From: Heterodera schachtii
Lineage: Eukaryota > Nematoda > Chromadorea > Rhabditida > Heteroderidae
Reading direction: 5' to 3'
DNA length: 64,000 bases
Assembly (NCBI GenBank): GCA_023374025.1
Contig: SIJG01000071.1
Location: 615,959-679,958 of the forward strand
Shown in pieces: positions 20,419-31,270 of the stretch. The notes under the pieces were generated by a model that made no database searches, was not told the DNA's origin, and was given only the letters and a program-made list of their open reading frames with translations. Every line of letters starts with the position of its first letter. Positions within the stretch are counted from its first letter, which is position 1. The position numbers were made by a program, and so were the translations under genes.

Positions 20419-21941
20419 ATGAACGGACGGTAATTAAAAATTACAAATTGATTTCATTTATTCAACTAAACTATTTCCTCTAATTTCAGCTGGGTTTGCA
20501 GCGATGTTTGGTTCGACACTTTTCCCGTTCTTTGAACGTGTTGAACTCGGCCTCAAATTGGCACTTCTTTCGCCCCGTTTCAATTTGCTGGTGGACAAAT
20601 ATTTCGATGGCAAAAGGGAATTGACAATTTGGCGAACAATAATGATTGGCAAGGACAGTGGGCAATCATGGAGTTTACTGGTCCCGTTTTTCTTCCTTTT
20701 TTTTTGAAAATTTTGGTAAAAATTTTCTATGACTTTTAAGGTGCTGAGCACAAATCCGGCCTTATTTTTGACCAATTCTGAACCCCGAACCCGGATTCGG
20801 ACATTTTAGGCCGGATTCATGATCAGCACCTTAAAATAGTCCTAGAACATTTTTTCCAAGATTTAAAATAATTTTAAAAAACGGGCCAGTAAACTTCTTG
20901 ATTTCCAGGACACAGCGGCGCCAAAATTATCTGTTCGTATCGATTGGGCCAATATTGTGCCATTTCCGTTGCCCAACGGTCCGCTGCCCAACAAAATCCG
21001 CTTTAAACACCTTCGAATTGAGTAATTCAAAAGCATTATATGGCAATAAAAGCATTCCCTTTTCAGTTACATCGACCATTCCGTGATCGCCTTTCTCCGT
21101 GCCAATCAGCAAATTTGGAACAAAGGGAACAATTTGTGGTTGAGTGTTCCTTATGTACAAGATGACCAGCAGCCAATTTGGGGTGTTTTTGTCCAGTGAA
21201 ATTTGGCCAATTTTTGCGCCTCATATTCGCCACTTGAGCTTTTACAACGATGGCCTCCTTTTGGACAATTTGCGTCGTCACATTTCGCCGACAATTCTCA
21301 CCGATCTCAACATTAATTCAATCAGTTGCAGTCTTCTGTTGCCCGATGCGACTGATGATTTTGATGGATCAAATGCAATTCCAACTGCCGGCCAAATGTT
21401 GTCAAAATGGTTGCACACTCCGCGAAAAGATGGCCAACCGAAGCGATTGGATTCCTATTTGAAACCACCAAATAACGTATGGACCAACATCAACACTTTG
21501 AAAACGGTGTGGCCATACTTTCGTTAAGCAACTGATTTTGATTGCATTTAATGCCCTTTTCCCCATTGTTCTAGAAATTTCTAAATGCCACCACTTGCGT
21601 CAGCTACAAAATTCAATTTTCTGTTCACGCGCCGTCAACGCAAATTGCGCCATTTGAATTAGCTAACGAACGGACCATGGAAAAGCTGACACTGATCAAA
21701 ACAAGCGAAAATGATTGGATGGACCGATGGGTAATGAAACGGTGCCAAAATGGGGAGACGACGACGGCGATTCAATGGGACAAAAAAAAGTTGGACAATT
21801 TGAACAATGTCGACTTTGTGTTTGACCCTGCCAATGAATGCATTGGGTGAGCAACAAAAAAAGCATTTGATTTTGTTTAAATAATTGTCCCGAATTTTTA
21901 GACGTTTGTCTCCACGTCGAAAATGGTGTCCAATTACGTGA
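20419..21941 (+). pseudogene. FBL-12: five-exon copy with two frameshifts and a MITE
   Basis: Exon 1 20419-20429 (ATG AAC GGA CG), exon 2 20490-21021 interrupted by a 230-bp element, exon 3 21067-21506, exon 4 21575-21846 (F-E-L-A-N-E-R-T-M-E-K-L-T-L) and last exon 21902-21941. Lesions: an extra G near 20521 in the F-box-like segment (T-F-P-x-F-F-E-R), an extra T near 21190 in exon 3 (W-G-V-x-S-S-E-I-W-P), and the insertion. Splice sites remain good, which suggests recent death. Confidence 0.75.
20668..20897. mobile_element. 230-bp foldback MITE in FBL-12 exon 2
   Basis: Ends AGTTTACTGGTCCCG and CGGGCCAGTAAACT are inverted. The interior has GGTGCTGAGCACAAATCC and GGATTCATGATCAGCACC in inverted order and the CGAACCCGGATTCGGACA block, a diverged relative of the GGTAATACTG foldback family. 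No clean target duplication is seen; borders are accurate to a few bases. Confidence 0.7.
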
Positions 21942-22588
21942 AAGTGATTTATGCATTTGAGAAATGGTCGATCATTTTGGATTATAATGATGATAGGAGT
22001 GATATGTATGATCATTTTTGATGTTCATTTTTATTGTATTCGTTTAAATATATTTTATTTTATCTCGACGCATTCCTTGGATATGTACCAATTAAAACTC
22101 AACAAATTTTATTTTATGGAATAATCCATTAACATTAGACCGCCGATCTCTCTCCAACCCTCGGCATCTTCTTAAAGTCTTGATTCACTCATCACACCCT
22201 TTCATATATGCCGCCAGTGTTTAATTTATTTTCCAAAATTGATTATAAGTATTTAGTTTTAAAATTTAAAAAACGAAAATTAATTACCGTAAATGCTTTT
22301 TTCAGAAAAAAATTGCAATGAGAAGACCCGAAGCTCACAAAATGACGACACCATTGAGACACGGACAAAACGTCTTCACTTTTTGGAGGAATTGTGCGAA
22401 AGCGGATTAAAAACAAACAAATAAATGGGGTTAAAAGTTTAGCAGTTTTTTATCCAAAAATGCAAAATATATCCAGAAATCAATTTTGCATATTAAAGAG
22501 ATTTTAATACAATCCAAATATTTTTTAAATTTATATTTTAAAATTTAAACAAAATTTAAGTAAGAAATCAAAATCCGACGATCATTTC
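21942..22588. other. Convergent 3' flanks of FBL-12 and FBL-13
   Basis: The family motif TTTGAGAAATGGTCGATCA follows FBL-12 near 21955, and its reverse precedes FBL-13 near 22575. The rest is AT-rich, with no gene or clear repeat. Confidence 0.4.
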
Positions 22589-24492
22589 TCAATTATTTTT
22601 CACTTCCGAACATTTCGACGGTTGAGAGAATGGCCTAAATTAAGTGCAAAATTTGAATTTGATCACTAGGGTTTGTAATTATATGGATATAAAAACGCGA
22701 AATATGGACATAAAATAGCAAAAATATGAATATGGACATAATTTTTTTCAAATTGGGGGTATGATTTCTTAAAATTTCTTCAAATTCATTAAACGCAAAG
22801 TAAAACTTTCAGAAATGGCTAAATATGGTATAAAAACTCGTTTTAGAAGAAAAAAAAAGCAATTTCTTGAGAAAATCGACCAAAAATCGAAATTTTCCAT
22901 TTTTTGCTTACTTTTTGAGATAATTAACCAATTTTTAAGAAAATTTAAATTTCATCAATTTTTTCGACAAATTCTGCTAAAAATGACTTTTTCAGAAATT
23001 TTTTCGGTCTTTAGGGGTCAAAAAGGCCAATTTAGCTGATGGGGGCCGTTCTAAACTTTTGCCTCCAGACAAATTAAATGTGACTTCATTCAAATTGTCG
23101 TCCCAATTTTCGTCGTTTTCCCATTGATCCGTCGCCGCTTTTTCCTTTTCACAAATGGGACATCGCTTCAACAGCCAATCACCACCACCATAATTTGACA
23201 CATTCTCCAATGTCAGCGTTTCTTTGGTTCGTTCGTTCACCAATTCAAATGGCACAATTGGTGTTGAATCGTAAAGTTCAAATCGAATTTTGTAGTTGAC
23301 TGAAGCGGTGGCACGGGCAAATGCCTTAACAAAAAGGAAGTGGCAAATCAAATGGCATCAATCAATTAGTCGGTCATTTAACGAAAATATGGCAGCAACC
23401 AGTAGGCCGACTAAAACACACTTCCTTGAAACTGTTGATCCAATCTAAGTTCACTTCTTCGCCATAATACGCACAAACCAATCGCTTTGGTTGTCCATTT
23501 TTGCTCGGCGTGTGCAACCATTTGAACAATGCTTGGCCAGAAGTTGCATTTGGTCCATCATCAGCAATTGCATCGGGGAACAGTCCATAGGAACAGATGA
23601 AATTCAATTGGTCGCAATCAGTGAGAATTGTTGGTGAAATGTGGCGGCGCAAATTGTCCAAATAATCGTCGCCACCGGTAAAGCTCAAATGGCGAATATT
23701 GGTAACAAAAACGGGCCAAATTTCACTGGTAAACACATCCCAAATTCGCTGGACATTTGAAATAGACAATTCCAATTCGGTGCCACTTTTTTCCCAAATT
23801 GGCTTGTTGGAATGGAAAAATGTGCTCACGGAATGGTCAATGTACCTGAAAAAGACCAAAATATGTACGTACATAAAATACTTTATTTATAGATTACTCA
23901 ATCTGAAGGTCTTTAAAACGGATTCTGTTGGGTATCGGACGGTCCGGCAATTGAAACTCCGCAAGTTTGCCATCAATCGGTACACACAGTGTCGGTTCTG
24001 GTCCTATGCCTTCGCAAATTCCGATAGGTCTCCAAATTGTCAATTCCGTCGTTTTGTCATCAAAATGCGTGTCCACCAAAACATCGAAACGGTCGGAAAG
24101 CAATGCCATTTTGAGTCCAAGTTGAGCATGGTCAAAAGATGGGAGAATGTCCATCCAAACGTCGCCACAAATCCAACTTAAATGCGTGCGAAAAAAATTA
24201 CTGAAAAGAGAAATTGGCACTTTTGCAGTTTTATGGGCCCAATGAAAAACAAAAATGGTGAGAAAATCTTGAAAATATTGCAAATCAAAAGCCTGAAGCC
24301 CAAACTCGTACTGCGATTTGAGATAAATTTCTGATTTTCACAGTATGAGTTGGGTTTTTGCCAATGATTTTATCTCAAAAGCCCCCTCCACCCCTGTGTT
24401 TTTTTTCATAAGGGCTCATGAAAATGCAAAAGTGCCGAAAAAACCTTTCATTTTAAAATTTCTCACGTTTTTTTCTTTAATTGTCTGTTCAT
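22589..24492 (-). CDS. FBL-13: F-box-like protein with transposon-derived tail
   Basis: Exon 1 24467-24492 encodes M-N-R-Q-L-K-K-K and ends in phase 2 at GTGAGA; exon 2 23898-24176; exon 3 23422-23845; the three sum to 243 codons. Exon 4 starts 23324 (A-F-A-R-A-T-A-S-V-N-Y-K-I; L-L-K-R-C-P-I-C). After N-L-S-G-G-K, about 23062, it runs into a hAT-type MITE relic and stays open to a stop at 22992, adding about 21 foreign residues (R-P-P-S-A-K-L-A-F-L-T). Predicted length is about 353. The original last exon (22589-22634) survives beyond the insertion but lacks a donor to join it. Function as an adaptor is inferred from the family. Confidence 0.65.
22665..23060. mobile_element. Relic of the CCATATTT hAT-type MITE
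   Basis: Starts TAGGGTTTGTAATTATATGG, close to the end of the complete element at 30520-31199, with interior ATATGGACAT units and the block GCTGATGGGGGCCGTTCT also present there. One end is lost. It fuses to FBL-13 exon 4. Confidence 0.65.
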
Positions 24493-25046
24493 TTGGCGGC
24501 AATTAGCAGCTCAATTGGGTCGTAATTTGTGATTGCGAAAAATGATATTAACTAAACTAAAAAACTTTATTTATGTTGTGAAAAAATAAGCAAAAATGAT
24601 CAAATATTTTTTATTTTTCAATAAATATTTTACAGGAAGGGTCCGCCAGGAAATGTTTTAAAATAAATTTGTAAGTTGGTTTTTGTAACAGATTTTGAGC
24701 AAAAAAAAAAAATTTGGCTAAAATTTTGAAAACCTAAAGGAATAAATGGACCGAAAGTGGGGGAAATTTTGTTTGGTGTAAAACGGAAAAAAAAATCATC
24801 TTGAAAATATAATATTTCGGCAAAATGTCACCAATTAAAAAATGAACATAATGCCATAAATATTAATAAAATGATTAAATTCAAATTCCAATTCACCAAC
24901 TCAAAAATGATCGACCATTTATTTTCTCAAGTATATAAAATTCTAAAACAATCGGACAAATAAATGTAAGAATCAGCAAAGCATTTCTGAGAGAGAATAA
25001 GCATCAAATTCATTTGAAATAATTATTGTAATTCACTTCCGCGCAC
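24493..25046. other. Intergenic DNA shared by FBL-13/14/15 flanks
   Basis: The region upstream of FBL-13 (24493-24900) matches that upstream of FBL-14 (27162-27440) and FBL-15 (38421-38720), including AATAAATGGACCGAAAGTGG. It is duplicated promoter-side DNA. From 24905 is FBL-14 3' flank. No gene is seen. Confidence 0.5.
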
Positions 25047-27161
25047 TCAGACGACATTTTTGTTGCTTTGATCCGCTTCTTCGTCCGTTGGTGGAGACAA
25101 TGGCCTGAAATTGAGTTTTTATTTTTCATCAAAATCAAATTCTGTTCATTGCTGTTCCTTACCCAATGCCAGCCCACAAAACAAATCGGACAGCGTTCAA
25201 ATGGTCCAAATTTCCGTCGTTTTCCCACTGAACCGTCGCTTCCGTCTCCCCAATTGGGCATCGCTTCAACAGCCAATAAAAAGTGTCTTCATTTATTAGT
25301 GTCAGCTTTTCTTTGGTCCGTTCGTTCTCCAATTCAAAAGGCTCAGTTGGCATTGTTTCCACATAATCAATTCGAATAATGTAACTGGCGGAAGAAAGGG
25401 CACGGGGAAATGCCTAAACAAGAAAAAGCAATTTAAATGAGCAATTAATTAGTCAGTCAGTCGCCGGTTCTAGTCGGTTTTACGCGTCCCATGACATTTT
25501 ACGCGTCCCATGGCATTTTACGCGTCCCATGACATTTTACGCGTCCCAACAACATTTTACGCGTCCCATCACATTTTACGCGTCCCAACAACAGTTTACG
25601 CGTCCCATCATTTACCCGTCACAAAAACAGTTTTTTTTCAAACCGTCAATCGAAATTTTATACCTTTCGAATCGTCTAATTGTTCTTGATTGTATACTTT
25701 GATTATCGAAATCTGCAAAAGAAAAGATTACTGAATACCGGACAAAAAAAATAGGTTTCCTCATAGTTATTATGACGGCTAAAATACCATGGAAACAGGG
25801 ATGGCACGGAATCCCGATTTCCGAAAATTTTTTGAGGCTCGGAATGCTATCCCCGCCATGGACACAAAAAGTCATGGGACGCGTAAAATGTGATAGGACG
25901 CGTAAACTGTTGTTGGGACGCGTAAAATGTGATGGGACGCGTAAAATGTGATGGGACGCGTAAAATGCCATGGGACGCGTAAAATGTCATGGGACGCGTA
26001 AAACCGACTAGAACCCAGTCGCCTAATGAAAATATGGCCGTCCACCTCCTTCAAATTGTTGATCCATTTAAGATTTGGTGGCTTGGAATAATAACGATAA
26101 AACAATCGCTTTGGTTGTCCGTCTTTGCTCGGCGTGTGTAACCATTTGGACAACACTTGGCCAGCAGTTGCGTTTGGCCCATCATCACCAATTGCGTCGG
26201 GCAACAGAGCAATGGTTGCATTTGGTCCATCATCAGCAATTGCATCGGGGAACAGTCCATAGGAACAGATGAAATTCAATTGGTCGCAATCAGTGAGAAT
26301 TGTTGGTGAAATGTGGCGGCGCAAATTGTCCAAATCATCGGCATCGAAGAAAGACAAATGGCGAATGTTAGAAGCAAAAATGGGCCAAATTTCTCGGGCC
26401 AAAACATCCCAAATTGGCTGGACATCTTCGGTTTCGTCACCATCAATAAACAATTCCAATTTGGTGCCCATTCTGTCCCAAATGTGTTTGTTGGAACGGA
26501 GAAATTCAATGACGGAATAGTCAATGTAGCTGAAGAAAAAAAAATAATATGCCTTAAAATACACAAGTTTAAAATTACTCAATCAGAAGGTTCTTAAAGC
26601 GGATTTTGTTGGGCAGCGGATGGTCCGGCAATGGAAATGCCACCAATTTGTCATCGATCAAAACAGATAATTTCGGTGTCGGTCCTACGCCCTTGCGAAT
26701 TGTTATTTCTCTCCAAATTGTCACTTCGCTTTTGCCATCAAAATGTGCGTCCACCAAAACATCGAAACGGTCGGAAAGCAATGCCATTTTGAGTCCAAGT
26801 TGGGGACGGTCAAAAGATGGGAGAATGTCCATCCACAGGTCGTTGCACACCCAACTGAAATGAATGAGTAAAAATTAGTTAAATGAGAAATTGGCACTTT
26901 TTGTAGTTTAATAGGTCCAATGAAAAGCAAAAGTTGGGAACAAAGTTTTGAAAAATTACAAATCAAAAGTCTGAAACCCAACTCGTACTGCGATTTGTTA
27001 TGAATTTCTGTTTTTCACAATACGATTTGGGTTTTTGCCAATGAATTTGTCTCAAAATCACCCCTCCACCGTTTTTCGTAAGGGCCCATTAAACTGTAAA
27101 AGTGCCGAAAATTCTATCATTTAAAAATCCCTCACATTTTTTTCTTTAATTGTCGGTTCAT
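25047..27161 (-). CDS. FBL-14: intact F-box-like family protein, 364 residues
   Basis: Exons 27136-27161 (M-N-R-Q-L-K-K-K, ends phase 2), 26579-26854 (W-V-C-N-D-L-W-M-D-I-L-P-S-F), 26046-26529 (Y-I-D-Y-S-V-I-E-F-L), 25163-25413 (A-F-P-R-A-L-S-S-A-S-Y; L-L-K-R-C-P-I-G-E-T) and 25047-25104 (P-L-S-P-P-T-D-E-E-A-D-Q-S). The total, 1095 bases, is 365 codons with no stop, and every junction is GT-AG. Exon 3 has a 17-residue in-frame tandem duplication (P-D-A-I-A-D-D-G-P-N-A-T then P-D-A-I-G-D-D-G-P-N-A-T). A 550-bp transposon lies in intron 3. The role as an SCF-type ubiquitin ligase adaptor is inferred from the F-box-like exon 2. Confidence 0.75.
25466..26015. mobile_element. 550-bp foldback element with ACGCGTCCCAT arms
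   Basis: Ends are GGTTCTAGTCGGTTTTACGC and its complement. Each arm is a tandem array of about 19-20-base units around TTTTACGCGTCCCATGACA (seven or so units on the left, six on the right, inverted). CAGTCGCC flanks both sides (25458-25465, 26016-26023), a perfect 8-bp target duplication. It lies in FBL-14 intron 3 and spares both splice sites. Confidence 0.93.
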
Positions 27162-27599
27162 TTTGCGTCAATTAACAGCACAATTATTGTCGTAATTTGT
27201 GATTGAGAAAAATGATGTTAACTAAACTAAAAAAAACTTTATTTATGTTGTGAAAAAAATAAGCAAAAATTTTGATTAAAAAAAATTTGGCTAAAATTTT
27301 GAAAACCTAAAGGAATAAATGGACCGAAGGTGGGGGAAATTTTGATTGATGCGAAACGGAGAAAAAAACCATCTTGAAAATGTAATATTTCGGCAAAATG
27401 TCGCCAATTAAAAATGAACATAATGCCATAACATTCATAAAAGATTAAAATTCAAAAATTTTTTTGAAATGTTTTTAAATTTTTCAAAAAATTCAGCGTA
27501 AAATGTAACGAGCGCTTGGGCGCCGCTTCGCGGCGCCAACCGCTCTATTTTATTCTCAAAGAAATAATCACTAACTTGATAAAATTTAATGATTATCAT
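27162..27599. other. Upstream flank of FBL-14
   Basis: Homologous to the upstream flank of FBL-13. No TATATAAAGACGTC block is visible, so this subgroup (FBL-13/14/15) uses a different promoter. A CGCTTGGGCGCCGCTTCGCGGCG palindrome-like GC block is near 27511-27533. Confidence 0.45.
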
Positions 27600-28422
27600 T
27601 TCTCTTTTTCTTTAGCTCCTTTCTCTACTTCTCTCTTTCTTTTCCATTTACTTTCCCTCTCTCTCCCTCCCTATTTTGTCTCTCTCCCTCTCCTCTATAT
27701 ATCTCTCTCTATATCTCTCTCAATCTTGCATTCTCTCAATTTCTTCTCTTTTCCTTTCTCTCATTCTCTCTACACTCTCTCTCAATCTAACATATCCTCA
27801 ATTTCTTCTCTCCCTCCCTATTCCTTCTCTCCGCCTCTCCTCTCTCTCTCTCCCTTCTCTTTCTCCGTCTCTGTCTGCTCTCTCTCTCTTCTCTCACTCT
27901 CTCTCAATCTTTCCCTCTCTCTTTATCTCACTCTCTCTCCCCCTCCCTCTCTTTCTCACTGTCAATCATTTTCTTTCTTTTGCCCACTATCTCTCCTCTC
28001 TTTCTGCTTTCCTCTCTCTTCTCTCAATCTCTTTCTGCTCTCTCTCTCTCTTTCTCTCACTTTATCTCTCTCTCTCTCTCCCCCTCCTTCTCATCTCACT
28101 GTCAATCATTTTCTCTTTTTTTTTTGCCCACTATCTCTCTCTTTTCCCCTCTCTCTCTCTCTCTCTCTCTTTCTCTTGCTCTCAATCTTTCCCTCTCTCT
28201 TTATCTCACTCTCTCTCCCCCTCCCTCTCTTTCTCACTGTCAATCATTTTCTTTCTTTTGCCCACTATCTCTCCTCTCTTTCTGCTTTCCTCTCTCTTCT
28301 CTCAATCTCTTTCTGCTCTCTCTCTCTCTTTCTCTCACTTTATCTCTCTCTCTCTCTCCCCCTCCTTCTCATCTCACTGTCAATCATTTTCTCTTTCTTT
28401 TTGCCCACTATCTCTCTCTTTT

Positions 28423-28465
<43 letters not shown>

Positions 28466-29116
28466 CTCTCAATCTTTCCCTCTCCCTTTATCTCTCTCTC
28501 TCTCGCTCTCCCCTCCCTCTCTTTCTCACTGTCAATTTTTCTCTTTTCTTTTTGCTCTCTTCCCAGCCCCGCTCTCTCTCTCTCTCTCTCTATCTCTACT
28601 CTCTCTCTCACTCCCCCTCACTCTCTCTCCCTTTTTCTCTATCTCTCTTCTATCATTCTCTCTATCGCTTCTTCTCTGTTTTCACCTCACTTTCTCTCTT
28701 GGTCCTTCTCTATCTTCTTCGTTTTCTTTCTTTCTCCTTTCCTCTCTTCTATCGCCTTATCCCTTTATCCTTTCCTCTCTTCTGTGTTATCTCCTTATCA
28801 CTTTATCTCTTTATTTTCTTTATTCTTTCCTCACTATCTCTCATTGTTTTTTCTCTTCTCTCCTCAATCTCTCTCTTTCTGCTTTCCTCTCTTCTTTTCA
28901 TACCCTTTTCCTTTCCCCTTTCTCCTCTCCTCGCTCTCTATTTTTCACTCTCATCATTTTCTTTGTCTTTTCCTCTCTTCTCTAATCACTCTCTCTTTCT
29001 CCTTTCATCTCCTCTCCTCCTTCTCTCTCTCTATTTGTGCTTTCCTCTATTTTCTCCTCTGTTCACTATCTCTCATAATAGTTTCCTTCCTATCTTTTCC
29101 CCTCACTCTTCTCCCT
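27600..29116 (+). repeat. 1.5-kb pyrimidine-only minisatellite
   Basis: Nearly uninterrupted C/T on the plus strand, mostly CTCTCT. A longer unit of about 280 bases repeats: the landmark CAATCTTTCCCTCTC occurs at 27905, 28183 and 28470, and CACTGTCAATCATTTTCT recurs within each. Long frames in all three plus frames (up to 489 codons, Ser/Leu rich) are by-products of composition. Confidence 0.95.
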
Positions 29117-30519
29117 AATAGATTAAAAATAAATAAATAAGCGAAACTAACAAAAACAAAAAAGGTTTAAAAAGGATTCGTCGAAAAAGAATTAAAAAAT
29201 AGGGCCCACATCTGTCCTTATTTCTAATATTTGTCCTTATTTATAGGGGCCAGATCTTATAAATGAAAAATGTCCTTATTCTAAGGTTTATCTTATTTTC
29301 AGGCTTCCCCCAAACGTTTTAATTTTTTTTTGTGCTCAATGATTTATTACGCTGATACAAATGGTATCAAAATTCACAATTTTCAAAAAAAATTTTCCCG
29401 ACGGCGCCTATCAGCACCGCCGGCCCCCAAAAACTTTTTTCTTAAAAAACTGGCTCGAAATCGTATAAATTGTTCATTTTGTGAAATGTTACAAATAATG
29501 TAATTACCCAAAATGCCTTAAAAAACATTCAAAATTTTACAACTTTCTGAATTTTTTGCGGGGTCAAATTTAATTTTAACTTCGTTTGGCCTTATTTTGA
29601 AAAAAAAAAAAACTCGGGAGCCCTGTTAAAAACCTAAAAATTACTTTAGATTTTAACACAACGAAAAAACAAATACCAATTTTTAAATTAATTTTCCCAT
29701 TTAAAAATGGCTTTAATTGATTGGCCCATCCCTTTTAATAAAGGCAAGTTTTAAGGTAAACACAATGATGAAAAATTTACGCAATAAAAAAAAATTTAGA
29801 GTTGAAGAAAGCAATGCCTTTTGTTGTTGTTTTTATTGAACAATTTTTCATAACATTACTTTTAAAGAAAAACTTTCGTTTCAATAAAAAATCATTTTTT
29901 TCATTCAAAAAAGGCAAAAATTTTCGGAATGACATACCCAAATAATATAATAGATTTTAATGCATACAACGTCATAACCCCACTGATCATGATTCTGGCT
30001 GGCATTTCGATTCCGACCAATTATCGAATCCCCGGCAATGGTCAAGAATTGTGTCCCGGCGAAAAAAAATGTTTTAAATTTTGAAGGTATTTTTTCTATG
30101 ATTAAAAAATGCGCTGATTACGAACCTGCTCAGATTTTGAAAAGCATTGATTTTTATCTATGATTTTTCAACAACTACTTGATTTTTTCCAAAATTTTAA
30201 GAAAATTAGTCGGGCGTAAAATGCATACCCGTAGAGCCCAAAAAGAGATTTCGAACGAGCTATTGAATGTACGGAGAAGTCAAGTTTTCAATTTAGGCTG
30301 GCATCTCGATTCTGGCCAATTATCGAATCCCCGACTAAGAAAACCAATAAAATTGGTTTTGAGCAATTTTGAGGCCTCTGATAAACATTTATCCAAATTT
30401 CAATTCATCATCTCAAAAATGATCGGCCATTTTTCAAATACATATGTATATTGAACAAAAATTCTAAAACAAACAGACAAATAAATATGTATAAGAATCA
30501 ACAAAGCATTTCTGATGAG
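29117..30519. repeat. Decayed repeats, no gene
   Basis: From about 29200 to 29635 is a decayed element with GTCCTTATTT units, a reverse GC hairpin copy at 29398-29425 (CGGCGCCTATCAGCACCGCC) and the end CTCGGGAGCCCTG. From 29640 to 30500 is AT-rich DNA with a half foldback arm around 29975-30330. No gene is seen. Confidence 0.5.
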
Positions 30520-31199
30520 TAGGGCCTGTAATTATATGGAAATCCATATTTTTTTCCTGGACTCTGGGAGGCCTGAAACGCATGAAAAACATGTTTTTAG
30601 CTTGGTTTGAAGCTTCTAGGATGTATTTCTATATCCATTTTTTCCATATTTTTCCATATTTCGCGATTTATGTCCATATTTCCATATTTTCCATATTTTG
30701 GCATTTTTATCCATATTTTATGTCCATATTTTGGCATTTTTTCAAAAAACCTCTATTAGAACGGCCCCTATCAGCTAAATTGGGATTTTTGACCCGAAAG
30801 ACCGGAAAATTTTTCAGAAAAAGACTTTTTTTTTGCAAAATTTTGTCGAAAAAATTGATTATATTTAAAGTTTCTTAAAAATTGATTATTTTATGTCAAA
30901 AATAAGAAAAAAATGGAAAATTTTTTTTGGTCGGTTTTCTCTAGAAATTGCTTTTTTTTCTTCTATAACGAGTTCTTATACCGTATTTAGCCATTTTAGA
31001 TGTATTTTACTAGAATTTAATGAATTTTAAGAAAATTTTGAAAATTTACCCCTAAATTTGAAAAAATTTATGTCCATATTTTGCAATTTTATGTCCATAT
31101 TTTGAGATTTTTGCAATTTTATGTCCATATTTCGCGATTTGTTGTCCATATTTTATGGCCATATTTTACGATTTTATGTCCATATAATTACAGGCCCTA
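30520..31199. mobile_element. 680-bp hAT-type MITE with CCATATTT units
   Basis: Ends are TAGGGCCTGTAATTATATGG and its exact complement; CTGATGAG flanks both sides (30512-30519, 31200-31207), a perfect 8-bp target duplication. The subterminal DNA is full of ATGTCCATATTTT units, direct and inverted. No transposase. It inserted in the 3' flank of FBL-15. A truncated copy forms the tail of FBL-13. Confidence 0.92.
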
Positions 31200-31270
31200 C
31201 TGATGAGAAAATAAGCATCAAATCCATTTGCAATTTGTGAGATCGTCGACCATTTCTCAAATAAATTGAT

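Noticed and set aside
25612..25971. 119-codon minus-strand ORF with repeated H-I-L-R-V-P words
   Set aside because: It translates the ACGCGTCCCAT array of the 550-bp element.
27516..29140. Three long overlapping plus-strand ORFs (up to 489 codons), Ser/Leu/Phe rich
   Set aside because: They are open in all three frames because the DNA is almost only C and T, so stop codons cannot occur. No start context or domains.
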